A stretch of DNA of 64,000 bases from Apilactobacillus kunkeei DSM 12361 = ATCC 700308 (lineage in GTDB: Bacteria > Bacillota > Bacilli > Lactobacillales > Lactobacillaceae): positions 62,001-126,000 of the forward strand of contig NZ_JXDB01000007.1 in NCBI RefSeq assembly GCF_001281265.1, in the 5' to 3' direction. This document shows, piece by piece, positions 27,636-35,773 of this stretch. The position numbers and the translations under genes are program-made. The first letter of the stretch is position 1; every line of letters starts with the position of its first letter. The notes under the pieces were generated by a model. It worked only from the letters and a program-made list of their open reading frames with translations. It was not told where the DNA came from and made no database searches.

Positions 27636-28748
27636 TTTAATATAATTTTCAATTGGCTTGCGATATTCATCGATATCGTAATCTACTTTATCAGCAATAA
27701 TTTCTGCTAAAATCTTACCTACTAAAGGTCCAGTTGTTAAACCAGATGATCCTAGTCCACTGCCGACTAGGATTTTTTCATATCCGGGGATGCGTCCAAA
27801 GAATGGAGCGAAATCTGAGGTATATGCTCTAGTTCCAATTTTTACTCTAATTAGGTTTTCAGCATTAATTTGATTAGACATGCTGTGTGCACTGTTCAAT
27901 AGTGCATCAATAATATCCGAATCAGCAGATAAATCGAATCCCTTATCATTTTCATGACTAGCTCCCACAATTAAGCGTCCATTACCTAATGGGATGAAAT
28001 CTGATTCACCTTCAGGCATTACAACTGGCATATCGACGTTAGCACCAAGAATTTGAGTGGTAGATAACTCAATTAATTGTCCCTTTTGTGGTCTAACATC
28101 AACATCTAAAGGAAGTTGTCTTAGTATATCCTTTGTCCAAGCACCAGTTGCTAAGATGATATTATCAAATTCTAGGAAGTGTCCGTCTAATTCGACATTA
28201 CCATCTTTATTAATTGATACAGGTTGTTTGATTATTGTTAAATTCTTGTTTTTAGCAATCTTGGTCAAATGACTGGCGTATTTATCACCATTCAATCTAG
28301 CACCACCTGACACGAATACACCAGGATAGGAATTATCGATAATCGGAACGAATCTCATCACTTCGTCTGCAGTTAATTCTTTGATTTCACCAATTGTATC
28401 GGTCTCATCACGACGTTCTTCAGCTAATTGATAAAGTTCCTTTAGTTTTTCAGAATCTTCACGCGTAATAATGGTCCCACATTGGTTATAAATACTCTCA
28501 GGCATTTTTGATTCCTTAGATATTTGTTTTAACAATGTTGCCCCATCACGGGCTAAGTTATACCATTTTTTGTTTCTTCTCTTTGATAACCATGGTGAGA
28601 TGATACCTGCAGCTGCTTTTGTTGCTTGACCGTTACCATCATCAAACATGGTTACTTCAAAATCATTACCAGAATCTAGTTGGCTTAAGAAATAAGCAGC
28701 AGTTGATCCGACAATTCCGCCACCAATAATAGCTATTTTCTTGGTCAA
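27624..28748 (-). CDS. FAD-dependent amino-acid oxidase/dehydrogenase (DadA/ThiO-like)
   Basis: A 374-aa DAO-family protein. The dinucleotide motif IAIIGGGIVGSTAAYFLSQ is at the N-terminus, followed by QATKAAAGIISPW and the C-terminal GSGLGSSGLTTGPLVGK. The TTG at 28748 is preferred: AAAGGG lies eight bases upstream, and the GTG at 28757 overlaps that site. The substrate could be glycine, proline or a D-amino acid. It lies immediately downstream of ypsC. Confidence 0.85.
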   Translation of the reverse strand: MTKKIAIIGGGIVGSTAAYFLSQLDSGNDFEVTMFDDGNGQATKAAAGIISPWLSKRRNKKWYNLARDGATLLKQISKESKMPESIYNQCGTIITREDSEKLKELYQLAEERRDETDTIGEIKELTADEVMRFVPIIDNSYPGVFVSGGARLNGDKYASHLTKIAKNKNLTIIKQPVSINKDGNVELDGHFLEFDNIILATGAWTKDILRQLPLDVDVRPQKGQLIELSTTQILGANVDMPVVMPEGESDFIPLGNGRLIVGASHENDKGFDLSADSDIIDALLNSAHSMSNQINAENLIRVKIGTRAYTSDFAPFFGRIPGYEKILVGSGLGSSGLTTGPLVGKILAEIIADKVDYDIDEYRKPIENYIKLVK

Positions 28749-28760
28749 TATATACACCCT

Positions 28761-29894
28761 TTATTTTCTAATCTTTTTACCCCAGAATTGGAAATAATCG
28801 GTTCTTAAGTAACCGTTGTACAGTTTACGAGTCTTAGTTGGAGCTTGTCCGTAGAACTTATCAAATTCTAAATCTGATGTAAGGAAGTACTTAGACCAAC
28901 TAGTCATTGGTTTAAATACGCGTCCTAAGCCCTTGTATAGCTTACGAACTTCTTGTTTATCACTTAAACGCTCACCATATGGTGGGTTTGAAACAACCAC
29001 ACCATTAATCTTGTCAGTCTTGAAGTCTAAAACAGACAATTGCTTAAATTGAATATCATGAAGTAATCCAACTTCTTGAGCATTAACTTTAGCAATATCA
29101 ATCATGTTTCCATCTACATCAGATGCCATGATGTCTAATTCCTTGTCGTAGTCAGCTTTTTCATCAGCTTTGTTTCTAATGTCTTCAACAACATCCTCAT
29201 CTACCCAATCCCATTTTTCACATGAAAATTCACGGTTAAAACCAGGAGCAATGTTTCTTGCAATCATTGCTGCTTCGATTGGAATAGTTCCAGATCCACA
29301 CATTGGATCTAAGAAAGGCATGTCTGGGTACCAACTAGTTAACATGATTAATGCTGCAGCCATATTTTCTTTGATTGGTGCTGGACCTTTGGCAACACGG
29401 TAACCACGTTTGAATAAACTTTCACCAGTTGTATCTAGGGTAACCATAACATGGTCTTTATTAATTCTAGTTTCAAGCTTGTAAAGTTGACCGGTTTCTG
29501 GAAGTCTTGTACGACGGTGGTATGTTTCGTTTAACTTATTTACTACCGCCTTTTTAGCGATTGCTTGAACGTCTGGAACACTGTGTAATGCAGAGTTGTG
29601 TGAACGTCCATTCATTGGAAATTGAGCATCCATTGGTAACAATTCGTCCCAAGGAAGTGCTTTAACATTTTGGAATAAATCTTCAAAAGTCTTAGCTTCG
29701 AATTCACCAACAATAATTTCGACACGATCGGCGGTTCTTAGCCAAAGGTTAGTATTGATAATGTCTTCAATTGTTCCTTCGAATCTAACTCTTCCGTTTT
29801 CGACTTGAACTTCATAACCTAAATCACGAAGTTCTCTACCAACTAAAGCTTCAATTCCGGCGGCACAAGTGGCCATTAATTTAAAAGTTTTCAT
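28761..29894 (-). CDS. THUMP-domain class I SAM-dependent rRNA methyltransferase (YpsC-like)
   Basis: A 377-aa protein. An N-terminal ferredoxin-like/THUMP RNA-binding region (GIEALVGRELRDLGYEVQ) precedes a methyltransferase domain with LDPMCGSGTIPIEAA and the catalytic NPPYGERL. It corresponds to the N-terminal half of RlmL and to B. subtilis YpsC. It lies next to rnpB, gpsB and ypsA in the conserved Firmicutes order. The likely target is an N2-guanosine in 23S rRNA. Confidence 0.9.
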   Translation of the reverse strand: MKTFKLMATCAAGIEALVGRELRDLGYEVQVENGRVRFEGTIEDIINTNLWLRTADRVEIIVGEFEAKTFEDLFQNVKALPWDELLPMDAQFPMNGRSHNSALHSVPDVQAIAKKAVVNKLNETYHRRTRLPETGQLYKLETRINKDHVMVTLDTTGESLFKRGYRVAKGPAPIKENMAAALIMLTSWYPDMPFLDPMCGSGTIPIEAAMIARNIAPGFNREFSCEKWDWVDEDVVEDIRNKADEKADYDKELDIMASDVDGNMIDIAKVNAQEVGLLHDIQFKQLSVLDFKTDKINGVVVSNPPYGERLSDKQEVRKLYKGLGRVFKPMTSWSKYFLTSDLEFDKFYGQAPTKTRKLYNGYLRTDYFQFWGKKIRK

Positions 29895-29930
29895 TTAATT
29901 CATCCTTTTTATGAATTATTTATTTTCAAT

Positions 29931-29965
29931 AAAAAAAGGGAGGAAGAAAACTTCCACCCTTTTCC
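29931..29965 (-). terminator. Terminator of rnpB
   Basis: On the minus strand AAAAGGG-GGAAG pairs with CTTCC-CCCTTTT across a single T-T mismatch, followed by T residues. Confidence 0.85.
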
Positions 29966-29969
29966 TGAA

Positions 29970-30362
29970 TGGTGTACATTCCTGTAAGCCATGTTTTGTG
30001 CTTTATATTTAAGTCAGGCCTTTAAATATAAAGTAGTAATCATCTATCTGAGAAATAAATTTCTCCCCCACACTTGGTTCAATTTCCGTGTGTGAAGCTC
30101 CCCTACCAAAGTTTGGGTTTCCCGCTCGCGGGGTTTACCGCGTTCCACCAGTATCGTTTCCGATACTGTATCGTCACTGTGGCACTTTCAGAAGTACTAA
30201 AGCATAGCAAAACCTTAGCTCGTTTCTTCGCCATTACTACAAATTGTAGTCCCCCGGCTTATTTTTTCACCGAGCACGAACACTACAAGCATCGCAGCTT
30301 GTGCGAGAGTGGACTTTCCTCAGCCAACATAAGTTGACCGCGATTACTCAGAACATACACCA
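29970..30362 (-). ncRNA. rnpB: RNase P RNA, Bacillus type B
   Basis: About 393 nt. The P1 helix pairs GGTGTATGTTC (5' end, 30361) with GAATGTACACC (3' end, 29971) with two G-U pairs. Universal blocks are GAGGAAAGTCC after the 5' end, GGTAGGGGAGCTTC mid-molecule and ACATGGCTTACAG near the 3' end. It lies between gpsB and ypsC as in Bacillus. It is the catalytic RNA that processes tRNA 5' ends. The ends are good to a few bases. Confidence 0.95.
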
Positions 30363-30373
30363 GTTATTAACGA

Positions 30374-30760
30374 TTAATATCTGTCGATGCTACTTGGTCC
30401 TTCAGTAGAACCAAATACACGTTGTTCTAGGTTAGATACACGTTTTAGAAGTTCATTTTCAATACGTGTTCTACCTAAAGTATCATGATTTGATGGTGCT
30501 GAATTTGAATCATTGAAATAACCAGATGGAGAAACACTTGGTTCTGGTGTAACAGTACCAGCAGATTGCTTTAATCTTTGTACTTCCATTCTTAGTTGAT
30601 TGTTTTCATTTTCTAGACTATTGATTCGATTATCGAATGCTTGGTAGTCCTTGATAATACCGTCCAAGAAAGTATCTACTTCATTTGGATCGTACCCTCT
30701 CATCTTTTGAGAAAAAGTCTTTTCTAAGATGTCCTTAGGGGTAAATTGTATATTGTTCAT
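30374..30760 (-). CDS. gpsB: Cell-cycle protein GpsB
   Basis: A 128-aa DivIVA-like protein. The N-terminal lipid-binding domain has FTPKDILEKTFSQKMRGYDP and EVDTFLDGIIKDY, followed by a coiled coil (about 38-70), a variable linker and a C-terminal trimerising helix (RIENELLKRVSNLEQRVFG). In relatives it links PBP1 to the division machinery; the window's PBP1A could be its partner. It sits between ypsA and rnpB. Confidence 0.95.
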   Translation of the reverse strand: MNNIQFTPKDILEKTFSQKMRGYDPNEVDTFLDGIIKDYQAFDNRINSLENENNQLRMEVQRLKQSAGTVTPEPSVSPSGYFNDSNSAPSNHDTLGRTRIENELLKRVSNLEQRVFGSTEGPSSIDRY

Positions 30761-30829
30761 TATTCACACCTCATATCATAAATAATCACGAACAAGTATT
30801 ATTGTACCAGAAATTTAAACATTTTCAAT

Positions 30830-31396
30830 TTATTCCTCAAAATTATTTAAATTATTTTGGTACTCATTCGCGGCTTCTTGTAGTTCGTCAAAATCAATTA
30901 AATGATAATCATAGTCATGTATTTCTGAAAATCTTTTAATCTGCTCATAATCATATTGTGTTTTGCCAGGATTGTCAACATCATAGATTAGTAGCGCTCT
31001 ATCCGTGTGGTTGAGCATAAAATCATGATATGCTCTCAACTGCAATGGTGATTTATATGGATCATTAGAAACACTGGCAGAGAAGTCTACTTTATTAATA
31101 CTTTGTGATAATTTCATTTGATTTTGTTCGTTCCATTGGTTACCAAATTCCTTGAATGGTAGCATCATAGAAATTTGAAATTCATCTGGATATTCCTCTT
31201 TTAACTGGTCTGCTACTTCAACTGTCCATTGTTCGACTCCCATTTGACCACCTGTTATTATCCAATCGACTCCATCTTCAATTGATTGTTTTAAATTATT
31301 TTCTATCACATTTTTGATAACTAATTCTTTTGGATCCTTATCGCCAAACACGCCTAGTTCATAACTTCGATATCCAGTTACCCAAAGTCTTGAGAT
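30830..31396 (-). CDS. ypsA: YpsA (DUF1273, SLOG superfamily), probable AUC start
   Basis: A 188-aa protein. The N-terminus RLWVTGYRSYELGVFGDKDP matches the YpsA family, with ITGGQMGVEQW and LPFKEFGNQWNE following. The frame is closed upstream by TAA with no ATG, GTG or TTG. AGGGGGTG, a near-perfect anti-16S match, lies five bases before ATC (31396-31394), at the Met position of relatives. The next canonical start, GTG at 31351, would remove the first strand of the fold. In B. subtilis, YpsA affects cell division. It is upstream of gpsB. Confidence 0.88.
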   Translation of the reverse strand: MSRLWVTGYRSYELGVFGDKDPKELVIKNVIENNLKQSIEDGVDWIITGGQMGVEQWTVEVADQLKEEYPDEFQISMMLPFKEFGNQWNEQNQMKLSQSINKVDFSASVSNDPYKSPLQLRAYHDFMLNHTDRALLIYDVDNPGKTQYDYEQIKRFSEIHDYDYHLIDFDELQEAANEYQNNLNNFEE

Positions 31397-31436
31397 ATTA
31401 ACACCCCCTACCTTATTATTAACTTTTTAGTACTAA

Positions 31437-31445
31437 TGGTATAAT
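31437..31445 (+). promoter_or_regulatory. Extended -10 promoter element before recU
   Basis: TGGTATAAT is an extended -10 hexamer 52 bp before the recU ATG, in the divergent ypsA-recU interval. No clear -35 was identified. Confidence 0.5.
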
Positions 31446-31497
31446 ATCATTAATAAACTTACAGTAATAATTTATTATTTTTTGAAAGGTGGTACAC

Positions 31498-32109
31498 ATG
31501 GCTATCCGTTATCCAAATGGTAAGGCTTATAATACCGGCTTGGATAAAAAGAATTCATCACCCAAGAGTAGATACGTAAAGCCAACATTACATGGTGGTC
31601 GTGGAATGACTCTTGAAGAAGAATTGAATCGAAGCAATGAGTATTATTTAAGTAAAGATATTGCCGTAATACACAAAAAACCAACCCCTGTTCAAATCGT
31701 TAAAGTTGATTATCCTAAAAGAAGTGCTGCTACGATTAAGGAAGCATATTTTCGTAAGGCATCTACCACCGATTATAATGGTGTATATAAAGGAAGATAC
31801 ATAGACTTCGATGCCAAGGAAACCAAAAATAAAACATCGTTTCCCCTATCTAACTTCCATGAACATCAGGTAGAACATATGAGGCAATGTGTTGATAATG
31901 GTGGAATTTGTTTCGCGATTATTAAATTCGTAGCGTTAGATGAAGTGTATTTATTCAAGGCTTCCGACCTCTTTTATTTTTGGGATAAACAAAATAATGG
32001 TGGAAAAAAATCCATAAAAAAGGATATAATTGAAGAACTTGGTTATAAAATTAATTATTCATTAAATCCCACGATACCTTATTTGGATGCCGTGGATGAA
32101 TTAGTATAG
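31498..32109 (+). CDS. recU: Holliday junction resolvase RecU
   Basis: A 203-aa nuclease resolving recombination intermediates. Motifs are [45 protein letters not shown] (catalytic Asp and Glu-x-Lys) and [10 protein letters not shown]. The ATG at 31498 follows AAAGGTGG by five bases; an in-frame GTG at 31489 overlaps the ribosome-binding site. pbp1A follows 19 bp later, the standard Firmicutes arrangement. Confidence 0.95.
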   Translation: MAIRYPNGKAYNTGLDKKNSSPKSRYVKPTLHGGRGMTLEEELNRSNEYYLSKDIAVIHKKPTPVQIVKVDYPKRSAATIKEAYFRKASTTDYNGVYKGRYIDFDAKETKNKTSFPLSNFHEHQVEHMRQCVDNGGICFAIIKFVALDEVYLFKASDLFYFWDKQNNGGKKSIKKDIIEELGYKINYSLNPTIPYLDAVDELV

Positions 32110-32128
32110 ACCGTAAAGGAGAATAGTA

Positions 32129-34447
32129 ATGTCTCAAAACAATCCTAACTTGGGCAGCCGTGTCCAAAGAAACCAAAAGCAACATAAATCGTCTAAACAC
32201 GCTACATGGATCAAAAAGGTCATTGTAGGTGGATTAGGATTTATTTCATTGCTAATCGTACTAGGAAGTATCGTCTTCATGATTTACGCTTCTAGTGCAC
32301 CTGAAATTAGTTATCAATCACTATCAAGTGATAACTCAACCAAGATTTATGACAAATCTGGGCATGTTATTTCACGATTAGGGGTTCAAGATCGAGATTA
32401 TATCAAGTCTGACAAGATTCCTAGCCAACTAAAGAATGCGATTGTCTCAATCGAAGACCGTCGTTTCTACAAGCATCATGGTGTTGACCCAATCAGAATT
32501 ATGGGAGCTTCATTATCAAACATAACTTCTGGTTCTTTAAATCTTCAAGGTGGTTCTACACTAACTCAACAATTAGTTAAGTTGTCAGTGTTCTCTACTG
32601 CTGCTTCTGATAGAACTTTCAAGAGAAAAGCTCAAGAAGCATGGTTAGCACTTAAGATTGAACGAACATATTCAAAACAACAAATTCTAGAATTCTACAT
32701 TAATAAGGTATACATGGGTAACAACGTATACGGTATGGAAACCGCTTCTGAATACTACTTCGGTAAATCATTAAGTAAGCTTTCCATTGCACAAACTGCT
32801 TTACTGGCTGGTATGCCTCAATCACCAAGTTACTACAACCCTTATGTATATCCTCAATATGCAAAAGAAAGAAGAAACGAAGTATTGAACGCAATGGCAT
32901 CATATGGTGCTATCACTCAAAAACAAGCAGCTGATGCTAAGAAGACAAGTATCAAGTCTGGTTTAGTTAAGAATCCTAAGAACAGTTCATTCGAATCTGT
33001 TAAAGAAAAATATATTGATTCATATCTAAAACAAGTTATTCAAGAACTTAAAGCCAAGGGTTACAATACTCAGTCTGGTTTGAAGGTTTACACTAACTTA
33101 GACTTATCTGCACAAAAGAAACTTTATGATTTAGCTAACAACGATGCATCCGTTGGATTCCCTAACAACACCATGCAAGTTGGTGCAACATTAGTAAATC
33201 CAAAAACTGGTGCCGTTAACGCAATGATTGGTAATAGAAAGACAGATATTCAATTAGGTTTAAATAGAGCCGTACAAACTGATAGATCAAGTGGTTCTAC
33301 TGCAAAACCATTAATGGATTACGGTCCAGCAATTGAATACTTAAACTACCCTACTTATCAATTAGTTCACGATACTCCTTACACTTATGCTGGTACTAGC
33401 ACAACTCTAAAGGATTTTGATGGTAGATATGAAGGCACAATTTCAATGCACAAGGCATTGGTTGAATCAAGAAATATCCCTGCCATTAGAACTCTTGAAA
33501 ACGTTGGTGTAAGTAAGGCAACCGACTTCTTAAGTTCATTAGGTATGTCATTCAGTGATCCATTATCACTACAAAATGGTATTGGTTTATACATCTCAAC
33601 TGAACAAGAAGCTGCCGCTTACTCAGCATTCGCTAACAATGGTGTATACCACAAACCCTACTTAATTAGTAAGGTTGTTACTCCAGATAACGAATCACAT
33701 GACTTCAGTTCTGAAGGTTCTCAAGTAATGAGTCCTGCTACTGCATTCATGATGACATCAATGCTAAAAGGTGTTATGAACCAATCAAATGGTTCTGGTA
33801 CTGCAGCTTACATTCCTGGTTTATATCAAGCTGGTAAGACCGGTACTACTCAATACCCTGACAACACTTACAACGGTTACCTACCTGCATATGCAGCAAT
33901 GGATTCATGGTTCACTGGTTACACTCAAAACTATGCCTTATCTGTTTGGACTGGATATGATCACCCATATCAAACCGGTAATTATATAACGGCTGCTCAA
34001 ACTGATATCGCTCAACGAATTTACAAGTACGAAATGCAATACATTTCTCAAAACCAAACTAATAGCGATTGGGTAAAACCAAGCAACGTAACTGCTGTTA
34101 AGTCTGGTGGTCAAACTGAGTACTACAAAGACGGTTACTCCTCTATTCAAGGTGATAAGACAACCGGTTATGCTGGTGGATCACTTTCATCAGTACTAGA
34201 TAGTACCAAGAAACAAACCAAGGATACCAAGTCAAACAAATCATCAGATGATGATGACGACAAGGATTCCCAAAAGGATAAAAACGAAGCTAAGAAGAGT
34301 GCTGGTTCAAATGGTAACAACAATAATGATTCAAACAAGGATCAACAAAATAACCAGAACCAGAACAATAATAATGGTAATAACACAAATAATGCCAATA
34401 ACAATAATCAACAAAATAACAACAATGGCAATAACAACAACCATTAA
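32129..34447 (+). CDS. pbp1A: Class A penicillin-binding protein 1A
   Basis: A 772-aa bifunctional peptidoglycan synthase. A cytoplasmic basic tail and one TM helix (about 28-53) precede the GT51 domain (IEDRRFYKHHGVD, GGSTLTQQLVK, GNNVYGMETASEYYFGK). The transpeptidase has active Ser in RSSGSTAKPL, SRN in VESRNIPA and KTG in AGKTGTTQ. The C-terminal 80 residues are charged, then almost pure Asn/Gln with a final His. Upstream recU and the GpsB gene nearby fit a cell-wall context. A terminator follows. Confidence 0.95.
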   Translation: MSQNNPNLGSRVQRNQKQHKSSKHATWIKKVIVGGLGFISLLIVLGSIVFMIYASSAPEISYQSLSSDNSTKIYDKSGHVISRLGVQDRDYIKSDKIPSQLKNAIVSIEDRRFYKHHGVDPIRIMGASLSNITSGSLNLQGGSTLTQQLVKLSVFSTAASDRTFKRKAQEAWLALKIERTYSKQQILEFYINKVYMGNNVYGMETASEYYFGKSLSKLSIAQTALLAGMPQSPSYYNPYVYPQYAKERRNEVLNAMASYGAITQKQAADAKKTSIKSGLVKNPKNSSFESVKEKYIDSYLKQVIQELKAKGYNTQSGLKVYTNLDLSAQKKLYDLANNDASVGFPNNTMQVGATLVNPKTGAVNAMIGNRKTDIQLGLNRAVQTDRSSGSTAKPLMDYGPAIEYLNYPTYQLVHDTPYTYAGTSTTLKDFDGRYEGTISMHKALVESRNIPAIRTLENVGVSKATDFLSSLGMSFSDPLSLQNGIGLYISTEQEAAAYSAFANNGVYHKPYLISKVVTPDNESHDFSSEGSQVMSPATAFMMTSMLKGVMNQSNGSGTAAYIPGLYQAGKTGTTQYPDNTYNGYLPAYAAMDSWFTGYTQNYALSVWTGYDHPYQTGNYITAAQTDIAQRIYKYEMQYISQNQTNSDWVKPSNVTAVKSGGQTEYYKDGYSSIQGDKTTGYAGGSLSSVLDSTKKQTKDTKSNKSSDDDDDKDSQKDKNEAKKSAGSNGNNNNDSNKDQQNNQNQNNNNGNNTNNANNNNQQNNNNGNNNNH

Positions 34448-34458
34448 TTTATAGCTAC

Positions 34459-34497
34459 GAAAAAAGCACCTAGAAAAATTCTAGGTGCTTTTTTATT
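34459..34497. terminator. Bidirectional terminator between pbp1A and dnaD
   Basis: AAAAAAGCACCTAGAA pairs perfectly with TTCTAGGTGCTTTTTT around a 3-nt loop, between convergent genes. Confidence 0.92.
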
Positions 34498-34504
34498 TGC
34501 ATTC

Positions 34505-35239
34505 TTATTTATCAATTTTAAATAAAGGAATATCTGGTTTATTTTGTGTTGCTTTATCACTAAATTTAGCGCTCTTGTTAAACTTTTGTTCATGGTTGCG
34601 ACGATTACGTTCAACATCAGCTGGCGTCTTGATATTGGCTTTTTCCCAGTTGACTAGAATTCTATCCATATACTTCAAGCTGTATACCTGATTTAAAACA
34701 GACTCTCTAAGTGCCAATTTGATCATTTGAGGGTCATACTCGTCATCATTAATCCATTGATTAATAGTTTCAATTTCAATTGGTGATAATGGTCGACCAA
34801 ATTCTGATTCGATGGAATTAAATACCTTTTTACGATCAGATTCTGTAATCTCATTGGAAGCCATGTTACCTTCAACAACTTCGTTTGAAATTTCCTCTTC
34901 TGAAGTTTCTTGGTCTAATTCTGATAACTTTTCGTACATTAAAGAGAAATCATAGACGTCAAAGGCTTGGCCCTTTGCATTTGATAGTGTCTTAATTCTC
35001 ATTAACTTTTTCTCTACTAATTCATGCAATACTTGGTAAGCCTTTGCGTTTGAAAAACCAGTCGCATTTGTAATCTCTTTGATATCAGGGAAATAATTAC
35101 CTATATCGATGTTTCTTTTAATTTGAAGATAAATCACCAGTTGGTCACTAGTCATTCCTAATTTAGGATAATTCTTTAATAGATAATTAGAAATGGTAGT
35201 TTGACCTGATTGAAGTATCGTCTTTGCAAATTTATCCAT
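34505..35239 (-). CDS. dnaD: DnaD replication-initiation/primosome protein
   Basis: A 244-aa protein. The N-terminal winged-helix DDBH1 domain has SDQLVIYLQIKRN and FSNAKAYQVLHELVEKKLM. A DDBH2 domain follows (FGRPLSPIEIETINQWIND), ending with LKYMDRILVNWEKANIKTP. In Bacillus it acts with DnaA, DnaB and DnaI in loading helicase. AAAGGGG precedes the ATG. It lies downstream of dinG and ypmB-like genes; asnS and nth, which often flank dnaD, are absent here. Confidence 0.92.
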   Translation of the reverse strand: MDKFAKTILQSGQTTISNYLLKNYPKLGMTSDQLVIYLQIKRNIDIGNYFPDIKEITNATGFSNAKAYQVLHELVEKKLMRIKTLSNAKGQAFDVYDFSLMYEKLSELDQETSEEEISNEVVEGNMASNEITESDRKKVFNSIESEFGRPLSPIEIETINQWINDDEYDPQMIKLALRESVLNQVYSLKYMDRILVNWEKANIKTPADVERNRRNHEQKFNKSAKFSDKATQNKPDIPLFKIDK

Positions 35240-35257
35240 TAAAACATACCCCTTTAT

Positions 35258-35761
35258 CTATACGTTAGCTATAAATCTTAGCACTTTACCTGACTTAAAG
35301 TCGATGACAGCATAGTTTAATTCATTCTTAGAATTAAAGTAACTAACTGCCCAGGCAGTTTTTTCGTTAAAAATTGTTGGAGCAACACTAATCAACTTCG
35401 CAATTCTTTGTTTTTGGTTAGCGACACTTTTAGCTTCATTTGCGGAAATTCCATCTTTGACGTTGGCAACGTTAATGCTACCAGTCTTCTTTTCAATTAT
35501 TACGTATTGTTTTTGGTTGTCTTTATTAGGTCCTTCAATAGTGTAATAAGTCCTATTTAAATCAGACATGTAGAAGTGATCGACTGATTTAATACCAACC
35601 TTCTTTTCTGCCAATGTAGTCGCTTGATGCTTAGCAGATGAAAGTGGTTGTCTAGCCCATAGAAACAGACCCATGATTATTAAAATTAAAACGATAATGA
35701 TTCCGATTAACCATTTAAAAATTCTGAAATAGTTAATCTTCTTTAAAAACGAAACGTTCAT
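35258..35761 (-). CDS. YpmB-like membrane-anchored protein (DUF5590/PepSY-like)
   Basis: A 167-aa protein with one N-terminal helix (about 17-34) and an extracellular domain with two PepSY-like repeats (QPLSSAKHQATTLAEKK and ISANEAKSVANQKQR followed by beta strands). Its place between dinG and dnaD matches B. subtilis ypmB. The function is unknown. AAGGGAG precedes the ATG. Confidence 0.8.
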   Translation of the reverse strand: MNVSFLKKINYFRIFKWLIGIIIVLILIIMGLFLWARQPLSSAKHQATTLAEKKVGIKSVDHFYMSDLNRTYYTIEGPNKDNQKQYVIIEKKTGSINVANVKDGISANEAKSVANQKQRIAKLISVAPTIFNEKTAWAVSYFNSKNELNYAVIDFKSGKVLRFIANV

Positions 35762-35773
35762 CTTCTGACTCCC

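Noticed and set aside
30074-30337. Open frame of 87 codons on the plus strand
   Set aside because: It lies antisense to rnpB, whose conserved blocks and P1 helix are clear.
34248-34454. Second plus-strand frame over the end of pbp1A
   Set aside because: Produced by the repetitive AAC/AAT-rich tail read in another frame (Thr/Ile repeats).
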